In this document: positions 25,003 through 31,385 of the stretch, piece by piece
Layout: each line of letters opens with the position of its first letter
Numbering within the stretch: position 1 is the first letter of the stretch
Source of the DNA: Clostridia bacterium
Lineage (GTDB): Bacteria; Bacillota; Clostridia; Oscillospirales; Acutalibacteraceae
NCBI GenBank assembly: GCA_017380575.1
Contig: JAFODS010000024.1
Location: 1 to 40,630, forward strand
DNA length: 40,630 bases
Direction of reading: 5' to 3'
Program-made: the position numbers and the translations under genes
Notes under the pieces: generated by a model
What the model was told of the DNA's origin: nothing
Database searches by the model: none
Seen by the model: the letters and a program-made list of their open reading frames with translations, nothing else

Positions 25003-25875
25003 ATGAAAGTGATTTACGATGCAGCGGCAAAAATCAACCTTATGCTTGATATTCTTGCTCGTCTTGATAACGGCTATCACAGCCTTTTTATGCTTATGCA
25101 GTCCGTTGACCTTTACGATACTGTAACTGTCGAAACAGATTCTTCAGGTGCAATCAGTATAACTTCTGATGAAGAGGGTATACCTTGCGATAAAAGAAAC
25201 ATTGCTTACAAAGCGGCAGAAGCTTTCTTTAATTACACAGGTATAAAAAATAAAGGAATAAAAATCCATATTGAAAAGAGAATTCCTTTTGAAGCGGGAA
25301 TGGCAGGCGGAAGTGCTGACGGTGCAGCGGTTATAGCTGCTCTCAATGATATATACGAAACAAGCCTTTCTCAGCAGGAGCTTTGTAAAATCGGCCTCAA
25401 GGTAGGTGCTGACGTACCTTTCTGCCTGACGGGCGGAACCTGCCTTGCACAGAATGTCGGTGAAATTCTTTCTCCGTTGCCGCCGCTTGATGATTGCTAT
25501 ATCGTTCTTGCAAAGCCGGAAAGGGGAGTGTCAACAAAAGAAGCATTCGCGGCATTTGACACTGCAACCAATATCCGTCACCTTGATACATGTGCAATGC
25601 TTTATGCGGCTTCTCAGGGTGATCTTAATGAAATCTGTAAAAGGACAAAGAATGTTTTCGAACAGCTTATCGAAGTTCCTGAAAGAGTTCCGATCAAGTC
25701 GACCCTTAACCGTCACGGTGCACTTGCTGCGTGTATGAGCGGAAGCGGACCGACAGTATACGGAATTTTTGATGATGAATCAAAGGCTCAGTCAGCTGCA
25801 TCGGCTCTGAAATCAATTGTCAAAAACATTTATATAACCAAGCCTGTAAAATCGGGCCTTGTAAGAAAAAACTGA
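25003..25875 (+). CDS. ispE: 4-diphosphocytidyl-2-C-methyl-D-erythritol kinase
   Basis: A GHMP kinase of 290 residues in the MEP isoprenoid pathway; it phosphorylates CDP-ME. Motifs are AAAKINLMLDILARLDNGYHSL at the N-terminus, the ATP-binding PFEAGMAGGSADGAAVI and the C-terminal SGSGPTVYGIF. I chose the ATG at 25003 because GAGGT lies 6 bases upstream; earlier in-frame ATGs at 24982 and 24997 have no proper ribosome site. A terminator hairpin follows. Confidence 0.96.
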   Translation: MKVIYDAAAKINLMLDILARLDNGYHSLFMLMQSVDLYDTVTVETDSSGAISITSDEEGIPCDKRNIAYKAAEAFFNYTGIKNKGIKIHIEKRIPFEAGMAGGSADGAAVIAALNDIYETSLSQQELCKIGLKVGADVPFCLTGGTCLAQNVGEILSPLPPLDDCYIVLAKPERGVSTKEAFAAFDTATNIRHLDTCAMLYAASQGDLNEICKRTKNVFEQLIEVPERVPIKSTLNRHGALAACMSGSGPTVYGIFDDESKAQSAASALKSIVKNIYITKPVKSGLVRKN

Positions 25876-25890
25876 ACAGATGAAAATAAA

Positions 25891-25913
25891 ACCGGCTCCC
25901 GAAGAGAGCCGGT
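25891..25913. terminator. Bidirectional terminator between ispE and dockerin gene
   Basis: An 8-bp stem, ACCGGCTC / GAGCCGGT, with a 7-base loop. The minus strand continues TTTTATTTT, the plus strand AATTTATT. Confidence 0.82.
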
Positions 25914-25933
25914 AATTTATTATCTGTTAAAGA

Positions 25934-26950
25934 TTACTGCCATGTGAATGAAACTGAGTTTTCCTTAAGGTTAACGTTGTAGTTAACACCCTTCTTGAAT
26001 TCAAAGTTTCGTGCAGAATATGTTGCGTTGTGTTCAACCTTATCAACTTCTTCAAGACCCTTGATAAATGCCTGCATCATATCAGCATCTGTGAACACAA
26101 GCTTAGCATCAAGCTTAACCTGCTGAACTGCTTCAGGAGTTGAACCGAAGCCGTCAAGAGCACCGGGAACGAAGCCTGTAAGCCACCATGAATACTGAAG
26201 GCCTCGTGAGAAGAGAGTCTGGTTGTTTCTGTAAAGTGTCATACTCATCTTGATAAGAAGATCGTCGTCTGCACACTTGAAGTAGTTAACACCGTTTTCG
26301 TCAATAAGTGAGTTGTCACCGAAGTCACGGTAGTAAAGACCGATTTCAGCACCGATAAGAACCCAGCCGTACTGACCCTTCCAAAGCTGAACCATCCACT
26401 CTTTGTCGTCATACTCAAAGAAGATTCGAGTTGTATCGAACCAACAGATGATTACGGGAGCTGCAAGGTCATAAATATATGTATAACCGAATGTTCTCTG
26501 CCATGCGTTACTTGAAGCGTAGAAAACACCTTCTTTTGCATCAAAAGAGAAACCGAGCAAGCCTGAACCGTCAGGGTTTGTTACCTTACCTGTTGCGGGG
26601 TCATACCAGAAACCACCGATGATTTCAACACGACCTGAGTCAACCGGTGTACCTGCAGGGAAGCTTGTAATTTTGCCAACAGAGAAGTGAAGGATATAAA
26701 GTGCGTCAGTAGCGTTGACCTGCTTGTCACCGTTAACGTCAGCAGCTTTAAGCTCAGCTGATGTAAGAGTTACAACACCTGTGCAGTGTCTTACAATCAT
26801 AAGCGCATCAAATGAGTTGATTGCAGCGTCACTGTTAGCGTCACCGAGCGAATTGTCTGCAGCACTTGAGCCGACTGTAAGGAAGGCTGCCATACTTGCA
26901 ACAATTGAAAGTGTGAGAATGATTGAAATTATTGATTTAGTGAATTTCAT
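25934..26950 (-). CDS. Secreted dockerin protein with a DUF4474-like domain
   Basis: A 338-residue exported protein. Residues 1-31 are a signal peptide ending SSA-AD. Residues about 36-92 form a type I dockerin with two calcium-loop repeats (DANSDAAINSFDAL and DVNGDKQVNATDAL). The rest (about 108-338) has FWYDPATGKV, NAWQRTFGYTYIYDLAAP, IFFEYDDKEWMVQLWKGQYG and AEIGLYYR, a pattern I associate with the DUF4474 family of Clostridia dockerin proteins; its function is unknown. It is not a recognisable sugar-degrading enzyme. AGGAGG precedes the ATG, and it follows another dockerin gene by 21 bases, so the two are one operon. Confidence 0.85.
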   Translation of the reverse strand: MKFTKSIISIILTLSIVASMAAFLTVGSSAADNSLGDANSDAAINSFDALMIVRHCTGVVTLTSAELKAADVNGDKQVNATDALYILHFSVGKITSFPAGTPVDSGRVEIIGGFWYDPATGKVTNPDGSGLLGFSFDAKEGVFYASSNAWQRTFGYTYIYDLAAPVIICWFDTTRIFFEYDDKEWMVQLWKGQYGWVLIGAEIGLYYRDFGDNSLIDENGVNYFKCADDDLLIKMSMTLYRNNQTLFSRGLQYSWWLTGFVPGALDGFGSTPEAVQQVKLDAKLVFTDADMMQAFIKGLEEVDKVEHNATYSARNFEFKKGVNYNVNLKENSVSFTWQ

Positions 26951-26971
26951 TTTCTGTTTCCTCCTTCTGAA

Positions 26972-27841
26972 TTATAAAGACGGAATTAAACCGACTGAGT
27001 ACTGAAGAATCATAAGTGCGTCTGATGAGTTGATTTTTTCGTCCTTTGAAACGTCTGCAATAACTTTTACAGAATCATCGAGGACGATAGCTCCGACGGA
27101 GTGCTGAAGGATCATAAGTGCATCCTGTGAATTGATTTTGAAATCTCCGCTTACGTCACCGGAAAGCTTTTCGCCTTTGCGGATAAAGTTTACGTCAAAA
27201 GGAGCACGTTTTCCGCCGAATGTCGCATAAAGTGTTGCCTTACCCGGTTCAATGGAATCAACGCCTTGCGGAACAGCCCAGCTGATGAGCTTATTTTCGG
27301 GGAAGGAAACGATTTTGGAAATGCCGTCTTTGTACTTTACGTTGAGCGAAAGACCGGTAAGGTCAAGCTCTGTAAATTCAACGTCGCCAAGACCGCTGAG
27401 CTTCCAGTCAACGTCCTGTATAAGGCTTGTTTTCTTCGGAGAAGTAACAACAGTAATGCTTTCAACCTCAACAAGATTAACCTGAACGGTAGCATAAACG
27501 TTTGAAGGAAAATCATTGCAGTAAATGCGCATTGTGTTTTTGCCGGCAGACCAGCTTCCGCTGTCGCTGTTTGTGTACATGTTCGGCCACTTGCCTACAG
27601 CGTAAGAAACTTCCTTTGAATTATAGGAAAGAACTGTGCCCGAGATATCAAGACTGCCGCCGATTACGGAAATGACGCCGGATTTGTTGTAAGACCAGTC
27701 AATTCCCTGATAGAACGTCGTTTTTGTTGGCTTTTTGACGACCGTGACGTCTGCTGCAAACGATGAAACAGTAAAACAAGGAAGAATCATTACAAGTGAA
27801 AGCACGATACAAATGACTGTTCTGAACTTTTTGCTATTCAA
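26972..27841 (-). CDS. Secreted Ig-like protein with C-terminal dockerin
   Basis: A 289-residue exported protein. The start is a TTG at 27841 with AGGAGG 8 bases upstream. An N-terminal signal peptide (TVICIVLSLVMILPCFTVSSFA) is followed by two similar beta-rich repeats, each opening with a phrase like KKPTKTTFYQGIDWSYNKSG and SPKKTSLIQDVDWKLSGLG, which look like bacterial Ig-like (Big) domains. The last 65 residues are a dockerin with DVSGDFKINSQDALMIL and DVSKDEKINSSDALMIL. It is the first gene of a two-gene dockerin operon. Confidence 0.87.
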   Translation of the reverse strand: MNSKKFRTVICIVLSLVMILPCFTVSSFAADVTVVKKPTKTTFYQGIDWSYNKSGVISVIGGSLDISGTVLSYNSKEVSYAVGKWPNMYTNSDSGSWSAGKNTMRIYCNDFPSNVYATVQVNLVEVESITVVTSPKKTSLIQDVDWKLSGLGDVEFTELDLTGLSLNVKYKDGISKIVSFPENKLISWAVPQGVDSIEPGKATLYATFGGKRAPFDVNFIRKGEKLSGDVSGDFKINSQDALMILQHSVGAIVLDDSVKVIADVSKDEKINSSDALMILQYSVGLIPSL

Positions 27842-27882
27842 TTTTATTTCCTCCTGACTAAAAAGTATTTATAATCAGCATT

Positions 27883-27911
27883 ATTATACATTAAAAATAT
27901 AAGAGTGTCAA
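27883..27911 (-). promoter_or_regulatory. Promoter of the minus-strand dockerin operon
   Basis: On the minus strand TTGACA (27911-27906) and TATAAT (27888-27883), both consensus, have a 17-base spacer. Confidence 0.87.
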
Positions 27912-27955
27912 CAAATAAAATTCAGACGGGAAGAGAAGGGGGAAGACATTACCTA

Positions 27956-27984
27956 TTGACAAATCGGTAGTATTAGTATATAAT
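27956..27984 (+). promoter_or_regulatory. Promoter of the plus-strand dockerin/cohesin genes
   Basis: TTGACA (27956-27961) and TATAAT (27979-27984), both consensus, have a 17-base spacer. The leader holds a small stem, CTACA / TGTAG, near 28003-28017. It diverges from the minus-strand dockerin promoter 45 bases away. Confidence 0.87.
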
Positions 27985-28067
27985 TTATCCGAATATGATG
28001 CGCTACATATGGTGTAGTGTGCCTTTTGACACATATTCCTACATTAATTTAATAAGGAATGACGAAA

Positions 28068-29039
28068 ATGAACAAATCATTCAGAAGATTTCTGTCATTG
28101 ATTCTTGCTGTGTTTACGGTGCTCAGCTGTGTGGCTTTTGCTTCTGCGGAAGAGGCAGTTGCTGAGTTTAAATACGGTGACATTACTTCAGACGGAAATA
28201 TCAATTCTTCAGATGCTCTCGCAGCACTTAAGCATTCAGTCGGAATCGCTTTGCTTGAAGGTGAGGCATTAAGAGCTGCTGATGTCAACGGTGACTCAAG
28301 CGTCAACTCATCCGATGCTTTGGATGTTCTTAAGTATTCGGTCGGAAGCATCAAGCTTTTTCCGATAGAAGTTGCGGTTAAAAAGCCCGGAACTGATGCA
28401 GAAATTCTTGCTCTTTATGCAAAAACAATTAACGAAGCAAAGAAAACAATCCCTGCATATAAGCTTAAAGCTTCAACAAAGGGCTTGAAAGTGGCTTTCT
28501 CCGGCACAGCAATGTCTTTCGTTCCGAAGGACGAAGTTGCAGCAATGGAAAAAGACATGATGAAGGAAAGCTCTTTCCAGAATATCTTCAGAGCAGGTTC
28601 TTCAACAGCTTTTGCAAACCTTCCCGGTGAATGCAAAATCACAGATCCTTCATTGCTTAAGGAAGTGAAGCTTACTGAGCTTGCTGACGGCAACTATCAG
28701 ATCGATATAGCATTCAAGGATGATAAAAATCCGAAGGCAGGCAGTCCTGTTGTTACAATGCTCAACGTTCCCGATAAGGACACATTCATCAAGCAGATGA
28801 ATGACGAACTCGGTTCTGCAGTCGGCGATGAAGATATCAGTGCTTCAGCTGAGCTTAAAAACCTTGAGTATACAAATTGTCGCATCTCATGTGTAATTGA
28901 TGTAAAGACAGGCAACTTCGTTTCTGTTAATACAGAGTATGATATGCGTACAAATATGACAACTTATGTTGCATTCTTCTCAATGGGTACAGATACAACA
29001 ACAAAAACAGTAAACGAGTACTCAAATTTCATTTATTAA
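28068..29039 (+). CDS. Secreted protein with N-terminal dockerin and unknown C-terminal domain
   Basis: A 323-residue exported protein. A signal peptide (residues 1-26, ending CVAFASA) precedes a dockerin at about 33-92 with two repeats, DITSDGNINSSDALAAL and DVNGDSSVNSSDALDVL. The rest, about 110-323, is unrecognised: an alpha/beta-looking domain with KGLKVAFSGTAMSFV, LADGNYQIDIAFKDD and a beta-rich ending. The ATG at 28068 is preferred, since AAGGA is too close to the ATG at 28059. The cohesin-like gene follows after 95 bases with no clear terminator between. Confidence 0.85.
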   Translation: MNKSFRRFLSLILAVFTVLSCVAFASAEEAVAEFKYGDITSDGNINSSDALAALKHSVGIALLEGEALRAADVNGDSSVNSSDALDVLKYSVGSIKLFPIEVAVKKPGTDAEILALYAKTINEAKKTIPAYKLKASTKGLKVAFSGTAMSFVPKDEVAAMEKDMMKESSFQNIFRAGSSTAFANLPGECKITDPSLLKEVKLTELADGNYQIDIAFKDDKNPKAGSPVVTMLNVPDKDTFIKQMNDELGSAVGDEDISASAELKNLEYTNCRISCVIDVKTGNFVSVNTEYDMRTNMTTYVAFFSMGTDTTTKTVNEYSNFIY

Positions 29040-29134
29040 TTAAGTTTTAGCTCATCGGCGATTTCGCCTAAATCGTAAGATGTCTAAATATATGTGCGTA
29101 GCACAAATCTATAAAGGAGAAATGGTGATTAAAT

Positions 29135-30145
29135 ATGAACAAATTTGCTAAAATTTTGTCAACTGTTATTTCTGTAACATTGGCACTCAGCATTGCAATC
29201 GTTATGCTCACATCTGCTCTTGCTGCAGTTGGCGCTAAGTTCTCAATGAATCTTGTTGAAGAAACAGATTCTAAGGTTGTTGTTGCAGTAAAGCTTGAGA
29301 GCGGTTCTTTTGCAGCTCTTGACTTCGGTATTGCAGCTAACTCTGCAAAGATCAAGAAGTGCGAAAAGATTGACATTAACGTTGATATTGCTCTTGCAGG
29401 CGGTGTTCAGGCACAGAATCCTGCAACAGGTCTTTACGGTTGTGCGGTTGATCCTGCTTACGATACAGTAGGTGGCGTTATTGCAACTTACACATTCGAA
29501 AAGGTAGCAGGTGCTAACATTTCTAAGGAAGACTTTGAAATGAACGTTACAAACTGCTCAGAGGACTTCGAAGTTGTTAACAACATTCCTGTATACGTAG
29601 CTCCGACAGAGGCTCCGACAGAAGCTCCGACAGAGGCTCCGACAGAAGCTCCGACAGAAGCTCCGACAGAAGCTCCGACAGAAGCTCCGACAGAAGCTCC
29701 GACAGAAGCTCCGACAGAAGCTCCCACAGAGGCTCCGACAGAGGCTCCCACAGAGGCTCCGACAGAGGCTCCGACAGAAGCTCCGACAGAGGCTCCGACA
29801 GAGGCTCCGACAGAAGCTCCGACAGAAGCTCCGACAGAAGCTCCGACAGAAGCTCCGACAGAAGCTCCGACAGAAGCTCCCACAGAAGCTCCCACAGAAG
29901 CTCCGACAGAGGCTCCCACAGAAGCTCCCACAGAGGCTCCCACAGAAGCTCCCACAGAGGCTCCGACAGAAGCTCCGACAGAAGCTCCGACAGAGGCTCC
30001 GACAGAGGCTCCCACAGAGAAGCCTGTTGATGGCGAAGTTGTTAACCCCGATACAGGTGACAGCGTAACAGCTACAGCAGCTATCTTCTCTCTTCTCGCA
30101 GTAAGCGGTGCAGCAATCGTTGCGCTTCGTAAGAAGGAAGACTAA
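29135..30145 (+). CDS. Cell-surface cohesin-like protein with APTE-repeat spacer and sortase anchor
   Basis: A 336-residue surface protein. Residues 1-31 are a signal peptide. Residues about 33-152 resemble a cohesin, the dockerin-binding beta-sandwich (SKVVVAVKLESGSFAALDFGIA; GGVIATYTFEKVAG). Residues 156-295 are exactly 35 copies of Ala-Pro-Thr-Glu, an extended wall-spanning spacer. The C-terminus is a cell-wall sorting signal: NPDTGD, a hydrophobic segment (AIFSLLAVSGAAIVAL) and RKKED. It should be cut by sortase after Thr and linked to peptidoglycan, so it could hold dockerin proteins such as its three neighbours. The start is uncertain: AAAGGAG lies 16 or more bases upstream, GGTG closer. 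Confidence 0.82.
   Translation: MNKFAKILSTVISVTLALSIAIVMLTSALAAVGAKFSMNLVEETDSKVVVAVKLESGSFAALDFGIAANSAKIKKCEKIDINVDIALAGGVQAQNPATGLYGCAVDPAYDTVGGVIATYTFEKVAGANISKEDFEMNVTNCSEDFEVVNNIPVYVAPTEAPTEAPTEAPTEAPTEAPTEAPTEAPTEAPTEAPTEAPTEAPTEAPTEAPTEAPTEAPTEAPTEAPTEAPTEAPTEAPTEAPTEAPTEAPTEAPTEAPTEAPTEAPTEAPTEAPTEAPTEAPTEAPTEAPTEAPTEKPVDGEVVNPDTGDSVTATAAIFSLLAVSGAAIVALRKKED
29600..30019 (+). repeat. 35 x 12-bp tandem repeat encoding APTE
   Basis: Thirty-five uninterrupted units of GCT-CCG/C-ACA-GAA/G. The Ala and Thr codons never vary. Pro varies between CCG and CCC and Glu between GAA and GAG, and the variants are clustered, which suggests expansion by unit duplication. The opposite strand is also open through the array, as a by-product. 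Confidence 0.97.
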
Positions 30146-30207
30146 TTTTTGTTCACAAGGGTTGTTATTCCGGATAAGACCCTTCTGATACCAAACTTAT
30201 AACGCCC

Positions 30208-30252
30208 CCACACAGACCTATGGGCGTACGGTCTGTGTGGTTTTTCTTTTTT
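30208..30252 (+). terminator. Terminator of the cohesin-like gene
   Basis: An 11-bp perfect stem (CCACACAGACC / GGTCTGTGTGG) with an 11-base loop is followed by TTTTTCTTTTTT. Confidence 0.93.
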
Positions 30253-30280
30253 ATAATATGTTTTTATAATTTCAATATTC

Positions 30281-30322
30281 TTATTTTTTAAGCGGTGATT
30301 ACTCACCGTTTATTTTTTTGCC
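30281..30322. repeat. Direct repeat R1 (hairpin with T tract)
   Basis: It contains the perfect stem CGGTGA-TTAC-TCACCG followed by TTTATTTTTTT. A near-copy is at 30599-30641 with one arm altered (CTAACCG). It could act as a terminator on the plus strand. Confidence 0.75.
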
Positions 30323-30383
30323 GTGATTTTTACAACTTCGGGTTTGTCGGGATCTTTGATTTCGCACAATCTATATCTGTACA

Positions 30384-30457
30384 CGTAGGGACCGGCCTCC
30401 CGGACGGTCCGCAGATTCTGCTGTATTAACGGACGGTCGAGGACGCCCGTCCCTACG
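30384..30457. repeat. 74-bp palindromic block, inverted partner of 30776-30849
   Basis: Bounded by CGTAGGGAC and GTCCCTACG. The block and about 60 bases to its left match the reverse complement of 30772-30900 with few differences, giving an imperfect inverted repeat of about 130 bases. Confidence 0.85.
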
Positions 30458-30598
30458 CAGTTGATTTAATACAGAGTTCGTAGGGGACGGGTTTCCCGTC
30501 CCGAAAAAACAGCGTTAATTCACGGGAGCCGAAACGGCTCCCCTACGGACACGTCTGAAATTGTTTCGTAGGGCACGTCGCTTTCCGTCGTGTCCTAC

Positions 30599-30641
30599 TT
30601 ATTTTTTTAAGCGGTGATTACTAACCGTTTATTTTTTTGCC
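30599..30641. repeat. Direct repeat R2, near-copy of R1
   Basis: It shares AAGCGGTGATTACT, then ACCGTTTATTTTTTTGCC, with R1 at 30281-30322, followed by a diverged copy of the same flank. Confidence 0.75.
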
Positions 30642-30775
30642 TTTTTCAAATTCGGGTTTATCAAGCAATTTTAAAATTATTATTGTAGGGGACGACGTCC
30701 TCGACGTCCCGTCAGAAATGTGCAAAATGTCGGGCAGATAATATCTGCCCCTACGAACCTTGTTTCAGTCAACTG

Positions 30776-30849
30776 CGTAGGGACGGGCGTCCTCGACCGT
30801 CCGTTAATTCAGCAGAATCTACGGATGGTCCGGGAGGCCCATCCCTACG
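30776..30849. repeat. 74-bp palindromic block, inverted copy of 30384-30457
   Basis: Starts CGTAGGGACGGGCG and ends CCATCCCTACG. It is followed by GATTGTGCGAAATCAAAG, which is also found reverse-complemented beside the first copy. Confidence 0.85.
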
Positions 30850-30931
30850 AGCACAGAGTCAGATTGTGCGAAATCAAAGAACTACACAAACTCGAATTTA
30901 TTGATTTCTTGATATTATGTAAAAATGTTTC

Positions 30932-30960
30932 TTGACAATGTTAAAACGAAGTGCTAACAT
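30932..30960 (+). promoter_or_regulatory. Promoter of the padR operon
   Basis: TTGACA (30932-30937) and TAACAT (30955-30960) have a 17-base spacer, just before the triple repeat at 30966. Confidence 0.72.
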
Positions 30961-30965
30961 ATATA

Positions 30966-31010
30966 CATAGATTTACAATGCATAGATTTAAAATACATAG
31001 ATTTAAAATA
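30966..31010 (+). repeat. Three 15-bp direct repeats in the padR leader
   Basis: CATAGATTTACAATG, then CATAGATTTAAAATA twice, perfectly abutting, followed by CATGG. They start a few bases after the -10 box, so they cover the transcription start and leader. This is a plausible array of operator half-sites for PadR autoregulation. Confidence 0.8.
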
Positions 31011-31025
31011 CATGGAGGTAGTGTT

Positions 31026-31370
31026 ATGAAAATCAGCAAAGAACTTTTAAAGGGAAGCACATCTCTGCTTGTGCTTTCGGCAATCAACTCGTCAGATATG
31101 TACGGCTATGAAATCGTGAAGAAAATCAAAGTCGCTTCCGATGATGTGTTCAATCTCAATGAAGGAACGCTTTATCCGATTCTTCACGCGATGGAAAAGG
31201 AGCATCAGGTCGAGAGTTATTGGCAGGAGGTTGACGGCAGAAAACGTAAATATTACCACATAACTAAAAAAGGCAAAAAGCTTTTACAGGAAAAGTCAGA
31301 TGAATGGAAGGTGTATTCTGACTCTGTCGAAAAGGTTATGTGTCTTGGCACTCAGCCTCTGACGGTATGA
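31026..31370 (+). CDS. PadR-family transcriptional regulator
   Basis: A 114-residue winged-helix repressor. It has the PadR core: LKGSTSLLVLSAINSSDMYGYEIVKKI, the LNEGTLYPILHAMEKEH recognition region and the RKYYHITKKGKKLL wing. The start is the ATG at 31026, with TGGAGG 8 bases upstream; the frame is open further back through the 15-bp repeats, but that part is leader. The next gene starts 15 bases downstream, so it is co-transcribed with two paralogous membrane proteins. This is the usual PadR plus HAAS/DUF1700-like arrangement that often answers to membrane or antibiotic stress. Confidence 0.94.
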   Translation: MKISKELLKGSTSLLVLSAINSSDMYGYEIVKKIKVASDDVFNLNEGTLYPILHAMEKEHQVESYWQEVDGRKRKYYHITKKGKKLLQEKSDEWKVYSDSVEKVMCLGTQPLTV

Positions 31371-31385
31371 TGCGGGGTTGAGGTT

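Larger units (their letters stand above)
30253..30931. other. Gene-free repeat cluster
   Basis: About 680 bases without a credible gene. It contains two direct copies of a hairpin unit (30281-30322 and 30599-30641) and five palindromic blocks bounded by CGTAGGG and CCCTACG or variants (30384-30457, 30479-30547, 30566-30598, 30684-30755, 30776-30849). The first and last blocks are inverted copies of each other. On the minus strand the segment at 30322-30384 reads like a protein tail (YRLCEIKDPDKPEVVKI, then stop), which may be a gene remnant carried with the repeat. Confidence 0.8.

Noticed and set aside
29488-30015. Long minus-strand open frame of repeated Gly-Ala-Ser-Val units opposite the APTE array
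   Set aside because: It is the mirror of a 12-base repeat without stop codons in any useful frame; it has no ribosome site, and the plus-strand gene has a signal peptide, domain and anchor.
30720-30935. 71-residue plus-strand frame within the repeat cluster
   Set aside because: It runs through palindromic repeats, lacks a ribosome site and a recognisable domain, and ends in the padR promoter.
30966-31010. Short regular repeats as a possible CRISPR array
   Set aside because: Only three abutting 15-base units, no spacers and no cas genes.
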